A stretch of 64,000 bases of DNA. It comes from Trinickia caryophylli. Lineage in GTDB: Bacteria > Pseudomonadota > Gammaproteobacteria > Burkholderiales > Burkholderiaceae. Location: assembly GCF_034424545.1 (NCBI RefSeq), contig NZ_CP139971.1:62001-126000 (forward strand), written 5' to 3'. The notes under the pieces are model-generated. The model saw only the letters and a list, made by a program, of their open reading frames with translations. It had not been told where the DNA came from and ran no database searches. A program made the translations under genes and the position numbers. Positions 26,410-36,437 of the stretch are shown here, piece after piece (within the stretch, counting starts at the first letter, position 1; each line of letters starts with the position of its first letter).

Positions 26410-27339
26410 ATGGATCGCCTGGACGCCCTTCGCTTGTTCACCCGCATCGTGGAGACGGGAAGTTTCAGCCGCTCCGCGGACATGCTCGACATTCCGCGCG
26501 CGAGCGCGACCTACGCGATCAAGGAACTCGAAAGCCGGCTCGGCGCGCGGCTGCTCGAGCGGACGACGCGTCAGGTGCGCCCGACGCTCGACGGCCAGGC
26601 GTTTTACGAGCGCTGCGTGCACGTGTTGAGCGAACTCGACGACGCGGAAGCGTCGCTGCGGCACGTCGCGTCGAACCCGCGTGGCGTTTTGCGCGTCGAC
26701 ATGCATGGCGCGCATGCGGTCCACATCGTCTTGCCGCGCATCGATGAATTCCACCGCCGCTATCCGAATATCGAACTCGTCGTCAGCAGCGGCGATCGGC
26801 TCGTCGATCTGGTTCGCGAAGGCGTCGATTGCGTGATTCGCGGCGGCAATCCGCGCGATTCGTCGCTCGTTGCAAAGCCGTTGGCACGCATGCCGCAGGT
26901 GATCTGCGCGAGTCCTGCGTACGTGGCCGAGTTCGGCATGCCGAAGCACCCCGACGAACTGGCCGCGCATCGGGCCGTCAGGTTTTTCTCGAGCAGCGGC
27001 ACCGGCGAATATCCCTTTCAGGTGATCGTCGATGGCGCGGTGCGCGACTATGACGTGGCCGGCTGGATATCGGTCAGCGATGCCGAGAACTACGTGGTCT
27101 CGGCGCTGCGCGGTTGCGGGTTGATCCAGTTGCCGCGCTTTCACGTGGAGCAGGCGCTGCGCGACGGACAGCTCGTGGAAGTGCTTGGCGAATGGAAGAT
27201 ACCGACGCTGCCGTTGACGGCGCTCTACCCCTATCGCCGGCAGTTGTCGCCGCGCGTGCGCGTGTTCGTCGATTGGGTCAGTGGACTCTACGAGGAACGG
27301 TTCGGTGCGCCGGGTGGTGACAGGCAGGGGCACGACTGA
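26410..27339 (+). CDS. LysR-family transcriptional regulator
   Basis: The 309-residue protein has the winged HTH (LDALRLFTRIVETGSFSRSA, then ARLLERTTRQVRPTLDG) and a periplasmic-binding-like effector domain. It belongs to the CrgA/DsdC-like group common in Burkholderia. Start ATG 26410 gives the normal MDRLDALRLF beginning. It is divergent from the SDR at 25531 and convergent with a second SDR at 27383, so it may govern one or both. Confidence 0.9.
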   Translation: MDRLDALRLFTRIVETGSFSRSADMLDIPRASATYAIKELESRLGARLLERTTRQVRPTLDGQAFYERCVHVLSELDDAEASLRHVASNPRGVLRVDMHGAHAVHIVLPRIDEFHRRYPNIELVVSSGDRLVDLVREGVDCVIRGGNPRDSSLVAKPLARMPQVICASPAYVAEFGMPKHPDELAAHRAVRFFSSSGTGEYPFQVIVDGAVRDYDVAGWISVSDAENYVVSALRGCGLIQLPRFHVEQALRDGQLVEVLGEWKIPTLPLTALYPYRRQLSPRVRVFVDWVSGLYEERFGAPGGDRQGHD

Positions 27340-27382
27340 GCGGATGACGTTTCTCATGCGTTGCGCCCCGGCCGTGCCGCCG

Positions 27383-28282
27383 TTACTTTTCGACGTGCGG
27401 CTTCAGCAGGTCGGACAGCCCGACCCGGTGCAGCATCTCCGCGCGGAGCCGGTCGAGCACCGCGAAACCCACGCTGGCGCCGTCTTCGGTCGGGTCGATG
27501 TGCACGCGAAACGGGCGCTTGCCGAAAGGCGCATCGATCACCTGCGCGACCGCTTCGGCCACGAGGCCCGCGTCGGCATCGGCCGGGACGATCGCGGCGA
27601 ACGCCTCCTGCACCTCTTTGCCGAAGCCGGCGTAGGGTCCGGCCTCGTACTCGGCCACGCATGCCTCGTCGGCCGGTACGCCCGCATGGGCGAAGTGATT
27701 CGTGCCGCTCGTGAATGCGCCCGGCACGATGATCGAGGTCTCGATGCCCCAGCGCGACAATTCGCGCGCATAGAGCACGGCGATCGCGTCCATGGCGGCT
27801 TTCGCACCGAAATACGGCGCCAGGTAAGGCGGCGTACCACCGGCCGCGCTGCTGCTCGACACCCACACCACGAGCCCCTGCCGGCGCCGGCGCAGATGGG
27901 GCAGCACGGCCCGGTTCACGCGCTGCGTGCTGAGCACGTTGACGTCGTACAGTTGCGCGTATTGCTCGGGCGTAAATGCTTCGGCCGGCCCGAATACCAT
28001 ATGTCCCGCGTTGTGGATCAGCACGTCGATGCGGTCGGTCTCGGCGATGACGCTTGCCACGGCCGCATCGACAGACGCCTGCGACTGGACGTCGAGTTCC
28101 ACCGTGCGCAAGTCCGCGCCTTCGCGCTTCGAAAACGAGGCCATTTGCTCGGCCACGCTCGCATTGCGTCCGGCGATGTCGCGCATCGACGCATAGACGG
28201 TGTGCCCCGCGAGGGCGAGCCGTTGCGCGGTAAGACGGCCAAATCCGCTCGAAGCGCCGGTAATGAGAATGACTTGTTTCAT
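27383..28282 (-). CDS. SDR-family oxidoreductase
   Basis: The 299-residue protein has TGASSGFG near residue 8, HNAG, serine run VSSSS and Y-F-G-A-K as the catalytic Y-x-x-x-K. The longer C-terminus and the AGHTVYASMRD segment resemble SDR enzymes often annotated as 17-beta-hydroxysteroid or retinol type. ATG 28282 begins MKQVILITGASS, so the cofactor loop is in its normal place. It follows the nickel permease gene on the same strand after 86 bases. The substrate is unknown. Confidence 0.88.
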   Translation of the reverse strand: MKQVILITGASSGFGRLTAQRLALAGHTVYASMRDIAGRNASVAEQMASFSKREGADLRTVELDVQSQASVDAAVASVIAETDRIDVLIHNAGHMVFGPAEAFTPEQYAQLYDVNVLSTQRVNRAVLPHLRRRRQGLVVWVSSSSAAGGTPPYLAPYFGAKAAMDAIAVLYARELSRWGIETSIIVPGAFTSGTNHFAHAGVPADEACVAEYEAGPYAGFGKEVQEAFAAIVPADADAGLVAEAVAQVIDAPFGKRPFRVHIDPTEDGASVGFAVLDRLRAEMLHRVGLSDLLKPHVEK

Positions 28283-28368
28283 GATGGACTCTCTTTCGAT
28301 CGTTGAAGGGAGGCCGGCAGGCAACGCCGGCCGAGGGTCGATGCCCGGATCGCGCCGCCTTCGGGGGG

Positions 28369-29526
28369 CTATCCGTTGTTGCGATCAGAAATCGTGCGAA
28401 CCACTGCCGGTATGGCGCTGTGCCGGCTGGTCGCCCATCGCCGTTCGATACGGCCGAACTTCCAGACCGCAACCGATAGGGCCCAAGTCGCGACGAACAG
28501 CGCGACGATGGCAAAGCCGAGACTGTTCAGGTCGATGGACGATGCCCACACGGCGAGCGCACCGTGCACGATCGAGGCGTTGCCGAGCAGGCCCACGATT
28601 TCTACGGTGCCGATGACGAGCGCGACGGCTACGGAAAGGCCGGTAACGACCAGGTTGTAATAGACCTTCCGAACGGGCTTCAGCAACGCCCAGCCGTAAG
28701 CGAAGTTCATGAACGAGCCGTCGATCGTGTCGAAGAGCAGCATGCCGGCGGCGAACAGCACGGGCAGGCAGAGCGTGGCGTACCAGGGCAGCCCGGCGGC
28801 CGCGCCCGAGCCGCTCAAGACGAGCAGGGCGATTTCGGTGGCCGTATCGAAGCCGAGCCCGAACAGCAGCCCGACGAAGTACATCTGGCCCGGCTTGCGC
28901 ACGAGCCGCATGAACGGGCCGAGCAGGCGGCTGACGAGGCCGCGCCGATGCAGCCCGTGCTCGAGCGAGGCTTCGTCGAAGTACCCGGTCTTCATCGTCC
29001 GGAAGATCTTCCAGATGTCGAAGAGGGCGACGACGTTCATGGCGGCGATCAGGTAGAGAAAACCGCCGGAGATCGCGGCGCCCAGCATGCCCGCAACCGT
29101 ATGGAAGGCGGAGCCGGGCGTGGCCACGTGCGCCGACAGCGTGTGCGCGCCGAGCGCGATCAGCAGCGTCAGTCCGAACACGATGCTCGCATGGCCGAAC
29201 GAGAACCAGAAGCCCACCGACAGCGAGCGTCGGCCTTCGCCCACGAGCTTTCGCGTCGTGTTGTCGATGGCGGCTATGTGGTCGGCATCGAAAGCGTGTC
29301 GCACGCCGAGCATGTAGGCGCTCAGGCCGGTGCCGACGCCGAAGACCTTCGAGCCGATGCTCGCATGCAGCGGAACGACGAGCACGATCAGCGTGGCCCA
29401 CCCGACGAGGTGCAAGAGCGCGATGAAAGCCGTCATCGCGACGACCGGCACGTGGGCGCGCGCCAGATGCATGTGCGTGGTTCCGCGCATCGTCGCTGGC
29501 AGCGCCTTACTTGGACGTGGATGCAT
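28369..29526 (-). CDS. nickel/cobalt permease (NiCoT, HoxN/NixA family)
   Basis: The 385-residue inner-membrane protein has about eight hydrophobic helices and the family signature RHAFDADHIAAIDNTTRK in the second helix, with FWFSFGHASIVF and LLFGLGFDTATEIALL further on. These histidines and aspartates select Ni2+ or Co2+. No hydrogenase or urease gene is in the window to use the metal. It lies between the DUF4331 gene and an SDR gene on the same strand. Confidence 0.93.
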   Translation of the reverse strand: MHPRPSKALPATMRGTTHMHLARAHVPVVAMTAFIALLHLVGWATLIVLVVPLHASIGSKVFGVGTGLSAYMLGVRHAFDADHIAAIDNTTRKLVGEGRRSLSVGFWFSFGHASIVFGLTLLIALGAHTLSAHVATPGSAFHTVAGMLGAAISGGFLYLIAAMNVVALFDIWKIFRTMKTGYFDEASLEHGLHRRGLVSRLLGPFMRLVRKPGQMYFVGLLFGLGFDTATEIALLVLSGSGAAAGLPWYATLCLPVLFAAGMLLFDTIDGSFMNFAYGWALLKPVRKVYYNLVVTGLSVAVALVIGTVEIVGLLGNASIVHGALAVWASSIDLNSLGFAIVALFVATWALSVAVWKFGRIERRWATSRHSAIPAVVRTISDRNNG

Positions 29527-29622
29527 GGCAGCCTCTGCGAATACGGTTGAATGGCGGCGAGGACGCCAGGCCCGGCAGACCTTGGACGTGACGCCTGCCG
29601 GGCCGGCGAATGCCGGCGCGCG

Positions 29623-30654
29623 TCAGGCTTTGGGCACGTAGGGGAAGACATCCGACGGCCCCGAGGTGACCGATTCCTTGCCGATCCCCAGACTGATCGG
29701 CGTATTGGCCGCGATCGTGAACATGACGTCGGGCGCATTGTCGGTGAGCGACCGTCCGTTCCACTCGGCCATGCCGAACACCGCGGGCGTGCCGACCTTG
29801 TAGGGCAGGATGTTCGGAAGGAAGCGGCGGGCAACGGCCAGCGCATAGCCCTGCGGGTCGGCGGTCGTGCCGTTGGCTTCGACGGCGCCGGCGATCGATT
29901 TGATGATCGTCGCGCCGTAGACGGCGAAATCGTCGGCGGGATGCCCGGCGTTCAGGCGGTCGCCCAGGTCTTCGTTGTACTGCGTGAAGAGCGGATGAAT
30001 CATCGGCAGGCCGACGCGATTGATCGAACGCCAGCCGCCAGCATCGGTTGCCAGTGTCGCCACGGCCCACACGCCGATTTCGCGGTTCTCGCCTGCGTGC
30101 ACCAGCAACTCGGCATCGGTCACTTCGAGCACGATCGAATAAACCGTATGGCCGGCAAACAGATTGCGCGCCTGGTCCGGTGTCCAATCTCCGAGATCGA
30201 GCGGCGTGCCGTCCTGGAATGCATGACCGACGGCATGCAGAACGTCGGGCTCGATCCAGAACGGATCGCCGGCCTTGCCGGCCCAGACGCGGATACCCGA
30301 GGGCGCACTCGCCGTTTCGTCGGTGCGGCCTTCGGCCACGACCGTCCCCTGCGCGTGCGGGTTCGTGGCATCGGCACCGGCAATCCGGCGCAGCACGAAG
30401 CGTTGGCGCCCCTCGGCGTCGCGCTCGTCGAACACGATGCGATAGGTCAGTTCTTCCACGGCATCGCGATCGAGGTCGATCTTGAATTCGTAGAAACCTT
30501 CGGGGTGATAGCCCGGTGTCGGCACATCGCCGGCAATCGAATGGCAGACGTTGATGACGAACACCGTGCCCGTCTGGCCGCGGAAGCAGTAAAGATCGGT
30601 GATGTCGAGGCGTACATCCTGACGGGCGAGCGGGGAGTCGAGGTGGTGGGACAT
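29623..30654 (-). CDS. DUF4331 protein
   Basis: The 343-residue protein matches DUF4331: MSHHLDSPLARQDVRLDITD at the start, then DLYCFRGQ, FDERDAEG, NRVGLPMIHPLF near 200-225, and NDN-like segments. The function of the family is not established. It has no signal peptide here. It lies 96 bp upstream of the nickel permease gene on the same strand, which may link the two. AAGGA precedes the ATG. Confidence 0.87.
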   Translation of the reverse strand: MSHHLDSPLARQDVRLDITDLYCFRGQTGTVFVINVCHSIAGDVPTPGYHPEGFYEFKIDLDRDAVEELTYRIVFDERDAEGRQRFVLRRIAGADATNPHAQGTVVAEGRTDETASAPSGIRVWAGKAGDPFWIEPDVLHAVGHAFQDGTPLDLGDWTPDQARNLFAGHTVYSIVLEVTDAELLVHAGENREIGVWAVATLATDAGGWRSINRVGLPMIHPLFTQYNEDLGDRLNAGHPADDFAVYGATIIKSIAGAVEANGTTADPQGYALAVARRFLPNILPYKVGTPAVFGMAEWNGRSLTDNAPDVMFTIAANTPISLGIGKESVTSGPSDVFPYVPKA

Positions 30655-30859
30655 GAATCGATCCTTTCCGAAGTATCGTTACGGGTGGTGTTGCCGGCGC
30701 GCCAGCCACGCGCGTTTAGCGTCGAGTGGATTGTGGAGCGGCGGGTGCGCGGAGGTTGTCCGGAACGGATCGGGATTGCCGATTTGCACTGCGCCGTAGG
30801 GATCGGCTCGGCACACTCGGCGCGGCGGCTCGGATGCCGCCGGGTAGGGGGTGTTTTGC

Positions 30860-32155
30860 TCAGCGGCCGGCCGGCACGTTGCCGGGGCGCGGCACGCGAA
30901 CGGAAACGATCGTCAGGACGGTGATCGCGCCGGAGACGAAGATGTACCAGGCGGCGGCGACATGCGTGCCGGTCCACAGATCGAGCGATGCAACGACGAG
31001 CGGGGCGGTGCCACCGAAAAGCGCCACGCTGACCGCATACGCGAGCGACATCGCGACCGCACGACCGCGTACCGGAAACATTTCGAGGATCGCGACGATG
31101 CTCGGGCCGCCGCCAAGCGCCGACAGGCCCGCGAAAAGAGCGACGACGACAAGCAGCGTCGTCGCATCGGGGCGGACCTGCGCGAAATGAAACGCGGGCA
31201 GGACGACGGCCATCGTCAGCAGGCGGGAGAGCACGATGGTGCGCAGGGGCCCGAACCGATCGCCGAGCCGGCCGCCCGCGAGGGACAGCACGAACGTGAC
31301 GGCGCCCACGGCCGCGGTCGTCATGAACGCGGCATAGGCGGAGGGACGGGCGCTGCCGATCCCGAACGTCGTCGTATAGGTGGCGACATAGGTCGGTACC
31401 GTCCCGCCGAAGATGAGCACGATCGCGATCAGCCATTGCCGCCGATGCCGTGTGACCATCGTGGCGAGCGGCAGCCGGCCCCGCGGTTCGTGCCAATTTT
31501 CATCGATGTGGCGGCGCAGATAGATCTGCACCGGTATCAGCGCGCTCGCGAGTGCGAACGGAACTCGCCAGCCCCACTGCGCCATTTGCGCGGACGTCAA
31601 GAGACCGTGCAATGCGATGCCGCACGCGCCGGCCATCATGAGCGCCAGGCCCTGGCCGGCCATGAGCCAGCCGGCGTAGGTGTTTTTGCGTGCGGAGGAG
31701 CAATGCTCGATCAGCAAGGCGCTGGACGAACCCATTTCCCCGCCAATCGCGATGCCCTGCAAAATGCGGCATGCGAGTACGGCAATCGGAGCGCAGATGC
31801 CGAGCGTCGCATAACCGGGTATTGCGGCAAGGCCGAGCGTGCCGGCCGTGACCAACGCGGAAGTCAGCAGGAGCGCCGGCTTTCGGCCGCGTGTGTCCGC
31901 ATAGGTGCCGATGAGGAATGCGCCGATGGGCCGCGAAAGAAATCCGGCAGCAAACGCCCCGAGCGAAAGCAGACTTGCATACGCGTGCGTGGCCTGCGGA
32001 AGAAATGCGGCGGTAATGAACGCCGAGAACGTGGCGTAGGAGAAGTAGTCGAGGAACTCGAGCGCGTTGGCGAGCACGATCGTCGCGAGCGTGCGCGGGG
32101 GAAAGCGGAGCGCGGCCGCTTCGCCGGGCCCGCTTGTGTCATGAACGATACGCAT
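30860..32155 (-). CDS. MFS transporter (metabolite:H+ symporter type)
   Basis: The 431-residue protein has twelve predicted membrane helices and the MFS loop motif GTYADTRGRKPAL between helices 2 and 3, with ILQGIAIGGEMGSSSALLIE typical of the metabolite:H+ symporter (ProP/KgtP-like) subgroup. It would import a small organic acid or osmolyte with protons. It starts 74 bp after the PAS kinase stop on the same strand, so the kinase may be co-transcribed with it. Confidence 0.9.
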   Translation of the reverse strand: MRIVHDTSGPGEAAALRFPPRTLATIVLANALEFLDYFSYATFSAFITAAFLPQATHAYASLLSLGAFAAGFLSRPIGAFLIGTYADTRGRKPALLLTSALVTAGTLGLAAIPGYATLGICAPIAVLACRILQGIAIGGEMGSSSALLIEHCSSARKNTYAGWLMAGQGLALMMAGACGIALHGLLTSAQMAQWGWRVPFALASALIPVQIYLRRHIDENWHEPRGRLPLATMVTRHRRQWLIAIVLIFGGTVPTYVATYTTTFGIGSARPSAYAAFMTTAAVGAVTFVLSLAGGRLGDRFGPLRTIVLSRLLTMAVVLPAFHFAQVRPDATTLLVVVALFAGLSALGGGPSIVAILEMFPVRGRAVAMSLAYAVSVALFGGTAPLVVASLDLWTGTHVAAAWYIFVSGAITVLTIVSVRVPRPGNVPAGR

Positions 32156-32229
32156 GGCGTGAAACTCACGATGCTACAGGGGGCTGATGCGCGCGCGATA
32201 GCCGAGCCTGTTTGCGGTGGACGTGAACA

Positions 32230-33561
32230 TCAAGAGGGCGAGCGCTCGCCGCCCGCCTCGCAAACCGGATACTGCGTGGCGTGCGAGAACGATTGCGCGC
32301 AGCGCGGCAGCGTGAAGCAAAAACGGGTGCCTTCGTCGCCGGTCGACCCGATCCAGATTCTGCCGCCGTGCGCCTCGACGATCGACTTCGAAATCGGCAA
32401 CCCCATACCCATGCCATCGCTCTTCGTACTCGAAAACGGCTGGAAAATGGCGTCCGCCTGCTCGGGCCGGATTCCGCATCCGGTGTCGAGCACTTCGAAA
32501 CGCGTGTGCGCACCGCCGTCGCTCACCACGCGCACGCGCAACAGCGGCTGCCGCCCTTCGCCACGAGCCGCCTCGATCGCGTGAATGCCGTTGATGAGCA
32601 GATTCGTCAGCACTTGCTGAAGCTGAATACGATCGGCGTACGCCTTGATGCCGGGCTCGATGTCCGCCGCGAGCGGTATCGCCCTCGCGTTGGCCTCCGA
32701 GGCGATCAGATGCATCGCCGAATCGACGATATCGGTGCAGTCGAGTTCGACCGCCTCCACGGGGGCGCTGACGAGAAAGCTGCGCAACCGCCGGCAGATC
32801 GCGGCCATATCGTCGGTCCAGCGCGAGGCGTAGCGGAAAGCGACGAGCGCCTCGCCGATCTCGGGCTGCGGCCGGTCGAGCCAGCGGACCGCGGCATCGA
32901 GTGCCGTGCGGATCGCGCCGAGTGGCTGGCCGATCTCGTGCGTGATCGATGCAACGAGCTGCCCGACCATCGACACGCGCGCGGTGCGGGCCATTTCCGC
33001 TTGGAGCACCTGCAGTCGTTCGCTGTTGCGCTTGTGCTCGGTGACGTCGAATGCGTAGAAATGCAGCCGCCGATACCGGGCGGTTTCCTCGGGCAGCGAG
33101 CACCGCCAGACGATCGGCACTTTTCTGCCGTCCAGCGTCGAGAGCGTGCGTTCCCCCTCGCACAACGGGCGGCCCTCGAATATCGCACGCAGTACCTGTG
33201 CGTTGCTGATCCGGTTGGCGGGCAGCAGATCGCGGGCCCAGGCGAAGAAGACGTCCTTGGAGGGGGCGCCGAAGAGCGCCAGCGTGGCATCGTTGGCGTC
33301 GACGAAAGCGTGCAGGGCGCGAAGCTCCTCGATGACGCCGGGATGCGCGTCGAGATACGCATCGAGATCGTCCACGCCGCTTTGCCGCAGCGCGTCCATC
33401 CGCTGCTTGATGTGCGACCAATCCTCGATGAGGATCGGAATCGGTGCGAAGCGGAACGATTCGTCGACGAAAGCCTGCTCGCCAGACGCAATGTCGCGGC
33501 TTTTGCCCATATCGGTCTTCGTCTTCGACGCGACTGGCGCCGCTGCTCGAGGGTCATTCAT
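32230..33561 (-). CDS. PAS-domain soluble histidine kinase (FixL-like)
   Basis: The 443-residue kinase has no membrane helices. Residues about 60-190 form a PAS-like sensor region (FVDANDATLALFGAPSKDVF, PAC-like HFYAFDVTEHKRNSERL). The H-box is SITHEIGQPLGAIRTALDAA and the HATPase has NLLINGIHAIEAA, DTGCGI and GMGMGLPISKSIVEAHGG. No haem-binding histidine could be identified with confidence. Its kinase core closely parallels that of the kinase at 36438 (both have THE/AHE-x-x-QPL and RWL-DRPQP or RWL-HRPQP), so they may share response regulators. Confidence 0.9.
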   Translation of the reverse strand: MNDPRAAAPVASKTKTDMGKSRDIASGEQAFVDESFRFAPIPILIEDWSHIKQRMDALRQSGVDDLDAYLDAHPGVIEELRALHAFVDANDATLALFGAPSKDVFFAWARDLLPANRISNAQVLRAIFEGRPLCEGERTLSTLDGRKVPIVWRCSLPEETARYRRLHFYAFDVTEHKRNSERLQVLQAEMARTARVSMVGQLVASITHEIGQPLGAIRTALDAAVRWLDRPQPEIGEALVAFRYASRWTDDMAAICRRLRSFLVSAPVEAVELDCTDIVDSAMHLIASEANARAIPLAADIEPGIKAYADRIQLQQVLTNLLINGIHAIEAARGEGRQPLLRVRVVSDGGAHTRFEVLDTGCGIRPEQADAIFQPFSSTKSDGMGMGLPISKSIVEAHGGRIWIGSTGDEGTRFCFTLPRCAQSFSHATQYPVCEAGGERSPS

Positions 33562-33914
33562 GCTGAAGGCGCCGTTGGGGAACGTCCTGGCGACGAACCC
33601 CCACCTCGGCGATGGGACGTCGCTACGAAAAATTTGCCGCGATTATACAAAATCAAAATGGGGAACGGATGCGAAATCGGCGCAATGCACGGCACGCGGG
33701 AGAGAAAATGGGCAAGCGGTGCCTGCGCGGGAGGAGGCAGACGCAGGCATTGGGATGGGCGATTCGGGCAATGGCGCCGACGCATATGGCAGGCATAGCG
33801 CAGGTATAGGGGAGCCGCGAATCCGCAATTTCTGTTTTGAGCGATTCGGTGGCGCAATGCGGTGGCGCAATTCGGCGGCGGCACGACAGCCGCCGCGTGC
33901 CGCAACGCGATCTC
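33562..33914. promoter_or_regulatory. intergenic region with candidate kinase promoter
   Basis: These 353 bases lie upstream of the PAS kinase and downstream of Dps, both on the minus strand. A perfect TATAAT on the minus strand (33642-33647) lies about 80 bases before the kinase start in an AT-rich patch, but no good -35 hexamer is at 17 bases. No gene is seen. Confidence 0.4.
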
Positions 33915-34421
33915 TTATCGGCAGGCTTCGGCGAGAAACCACGCGCGCCGCTGAGCTTCGTCGATCCAGTTTTCGAGCAGGCTGGCCGTGGCCACGTCGT
34001 TGTGCTTCTCGCAGATCGCATGCGCCGAGAGCATGAGATCGGCTAGCAGCAGGTTGTCGTTGCGCAGATCGCCGAGCATCTGCGCCGGTGCGAGCCCGAC
34101 CGCGTCGTTATCGGCCAGCCGCTGGTGGCGGGCGATATCGCCGATCGAGCGCAGCGTCGTGCCGCCGATCTTGCGCACGCGTTCGGCGACGTCGTCGGTG
34201 ATGGCGAAAAGCTGCTCGCCTTGCTCGTCGAGCATCAAATGGTAGTCGCGGAAATGCGAACCCCACATGTGCCAATGAAAATTCTTCGTTTTCAGGTAAA
34301 GCGCGAATACGTCCGCCAGCAGCGGATTGAGCTGGGCCGAGATTTCGCTGATCGCTTCCTGGTCGAACCCGAGGGCGGGGCGGCCGGAGACCGCATTGGC
34401 GGTGGAGTGTCCGAGTGACAT
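33915..34421 (-). CDS. dps: Dps-family DNA-protecting ferritin
   Basis: The 168-residue protein has the Dps ferroxidase residues at the dimer interface: histidines and aspartate in TKNFHWHMWGSHFRDYHLML, and DEQGEQLFAITDDVAERVRK. Dps dodecamers store iron and shield DNA under starvation or oxidative stress. ATG 34421 gives the normal length; an upstream in-frame extension is not supported. It is divergent from the chloroperoxidase-like hydrolase gene. Confidence 0.93.
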   Translation of the reverse strand: MSLGHSTANAVSGRPALGFDQEAISEISAQLNPLLADVFALYLKTKNFHWHMWGSHFRDYHLMLDEQGEQLFAITDDVAERVRKIGGTTLRSIGDIARHQRLADNDAVGLAPAQMLGDLRNDNLLLADLMLSAHAICEKHNDVATASLLENWIDEAQRRAWFLAEACR

Positions 34422-34795
34422 CGCAATGCTCCTTGCAAACGACGATGAATGGGGGCGCGGGCTCGATCTTGAGCGCGGCCCGGCTCGCCTGCCTTCGGGA
34501 TCGAGCGCCTGTTTGCGGATTCGCACGACGGCCGCCGGGAGGCCGGGCGTGCGTCGAGCCTCGCAGCCGCGCCGTGCGGATACGAAAACGCTGGTCGCTA
34601 TCGAAAAGAGCGGCGGCCGGACCCATTCGATACTGGCTCGGCGCGCGATCGGGCCACACAATCGGGCCGCTCGCACGAGCGGTGCGGATCGCACGAATTG
34701 CCGCCGCCGCTGGCGTGCGCATTCCCAACGGAATGGCTGCGACGGCGCATGCCGTTTGCGGCGGCCAAATCCACCTTCACGAAGGAGCATGAGCG
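34422..34795. other. divergent intergenic region
   Basis: 374 bases between dps (minus) and the hydrolase (plus). It must carry both promoters, but I see no confident -10/-35 pair and no gene. GGAG eight bases before 34796 is the hydrolase ribosome site. Confidence 0.45.
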
Positions 34796-35617
34796 ATGGC
34801 GAAGTTCACATTGAAAGACGGTACCGAACTCTTCTACAAGGATTGGGGTAGCGGTCAGCCCGTCGTGTTTTCGCATGGGTGGCCCTTGAACGCCGACGCG
34901 TGGGATGCCCAAATGATGTACCTTGCGGAGCTCGGCTACCGCGTGATCGCTCACGATCGGCGTGGGCACGGCCGCTCGAGCCAGCCCTGGGGTGGCAACG
35001 ACATGAACCGGTATGCCGACGATCTGGCCGAGCTGATCGAGTTTCTCGATCTGAAGGATGCGGTGCTCGTGGGCCATTCGACGGGCGGCGGCGAGGTGGC
35101 GCGCTATATCGGCCGGCACGGTACGCAGCGCGTGTGCAAGGCTGTACTGATTGCAGCCGTTCCGCCGCTGATGCTGAAAACGGCTGCGAATCCCGGCGGT
35201 CTTCCGCTTGCCGTCTTCGACGACATCCGCAAGGGCGTCATCGAGAACCGCTCGCAGTACTTCAACGATCTGGCCACGCCTTTTTACGGCTTCAATCGCG
35301 AGGGCGCAAAGGTGTCCGAAGGCACGGTCGACGCGTTCTGGTATGCCGGCATGCAATGCTCGATCAAAAGCGCCTATGACTGTATCAAGGCGTTCTCGGA
35401 GACGGATTTCACCGAGGATCTGAAGAAAATGACGGTCCCGACGCTGGTGTTGCAAGGCGATGCCGACCAGATCGTTCCGATCGACGATTCCGGCCGCCTG
35501 ACCGTCGAAATCGTTCCGCAGGGCACGCTGAAGGTGTATCCGGGCGCGCCGCACGGCATGTGTACGACGCACGCGGATCAGGTCAACGCGGATCTGGCGG
35601 CATTCATTCGGAAGTGA
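34796..35617 (+). CDS. alpha/beta hydrolase, non-haem chloroperoxidase type
   Basis: The 273-residue enzyme matches cofactor-free haloperoxidases/esterases: oxyanion [13 protein letters not shown], nucleophile in [15 protein letters not shown], aspartate in [12 protein letters not shown] and histidine in [11 protein letters not shown], a complete Ser-Asp-His triad. It hydrolyses esters and can form peracids from carboxylic acids and peroxide. There is no signal peptide. It neighbours dps and regulators, which suggests a stress or stationary-phase role. Confidence 0.9.
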   Translation: MAKFTLKDGTELFYKDWGSGQPVVFSHGWPLNADAWDAQMMYLAELGYRVIAHDRRGHGRSSQPWGGNDMNRYADDLAELIEFLDLKDAVLVGHSTGGGEVARYIGRHGTQRVCKAVLIAAVPPLMLKTAANPGGLPLAVFDDIRKGVIENRSQYFNDLATPFYGFNREGAKVSEGTVDAFWYAGMQCSIKSAYDCIKAFSETDFTEDLKKMTVPTLVLQGDADQIVPIDDSGRLTVEIVPQGTLKVYPGAPHGMCTTHADQVNADLAAFIRK

Positions 35618-35839
35618 CCGCAGGCAGCGCGACACCGCCGCTCGGGTGTCGCGCCGGGCACGGCGGTACTTCGGTTCGCGAAGTGCCGCCATCCGCTCCT
35701 GAGCGCAGAACGTCCGTTCGGCGCGGCGTGTACCGTCCCAGCCGGCCTGCCGGGATCGGTTCTTTCAAACGGCTCGACGATCGCGCCGGCGATGGCCGTT
35801 GTTCGGGGCGCTTCCTCCAAGCCCGTTCGCCCGCACGCG

Positions 35840-35857
35840 GCGACTATACCTACATAT
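35840..35857 (+). promoter_or_regulatory. shared 18-bp motif, copy 1
   Basis: GCGACTATACCTACATAT occurs here, about 95 bases upstream of the stand-alone receiver gene, and identically at 38742-38759 upstream of the AraC gene. Both copies are in the same orientation relative to the downstream gene. A binding site for one of the local regulators is likely. The rest of the 334-base gap 35618-35951 shows no gene. Confidence 0.6.
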
Positions 35858-35951
35858 GATTTTCCCGGCAGCGTCTTTTCATTAAGATGCCTTCGTCGGG
35901 GGCTGGCCGCATGACGGCCGCTGTCATCGTAATTCAGGTCGAGGACCCGGT

Positions 35952-36338
35952 TTGTGTAAGAATCCAATCGTTTCGATCATCGACGATGACGAATCCGTCC
36001 GCCTTGCCACATCGAGCCTGCTGCGCTCGCTCGGGTGGGCGGTTCGGCTCTACGGGTCGGCCGAGCAGTTTCTCGAGTCCGACGGCATTGGCGATGTCAC
36101 CTGCATCATCTCGGATGTCCAGATGCCCGGCATTTCCGGGCTCGAGATGTATCGGCGTCTCGTCGGGCGCGGGCTCGCGCCCCCCGTCATGTTCATCTCC
36201 GCGTACGCTTCCGATGCGGTTCGCCGTCAGGCGCTCGACCTCGGCGCGATGTGCGTGCTGAGCAAGCCCGTCGATGCGACCGAGATGTCGCGGCGGCTCG
36301 ATACGTTGAAGGACGGCCGTGCCGGTGCCGCGTCCTGA
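35952..36338 (+). CDS. stand-alone receiver (single-domain response regulator)
   Basis: The 128-residue protein is a receiver domain only: DDDESVR acidic pocket, phospho-acceptor in IISDVQMPGISG, threonine/serine position FISAYAS and lysine in LSKPVDATE. There is no output domain. It starts at TTG 35952 after GAGGA; no ATG is available. It lies 100 bp upstream of the membrane PAS kinase on the same strand, so it may be part of a phosphorelay or a phosphate sink with that kinase and the FixJ-type regulator. Confidence 0.85.
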   Translation: MCKNPIVSIIDDDESVRLATSSLLRSLGWAVRLYGSAEQFLESDGIGDVTCIISDVQMPGISGLEMYRRLVGRGLAPPVMFISAYASDAVRRQALDLGAMCVLSKPVDATEMSRRLDTLKDGRAGAAS

Positions 36339-36437
36339 GCGTTGCCGCGAGCTGACGCGCCAAGGCCTGCGCAGGCGGGCCGTCGAACGCGCGCGCCGCC
36401 ATCTTCATTTCGTGCGGGCGCACGCCGCCATATCGCG

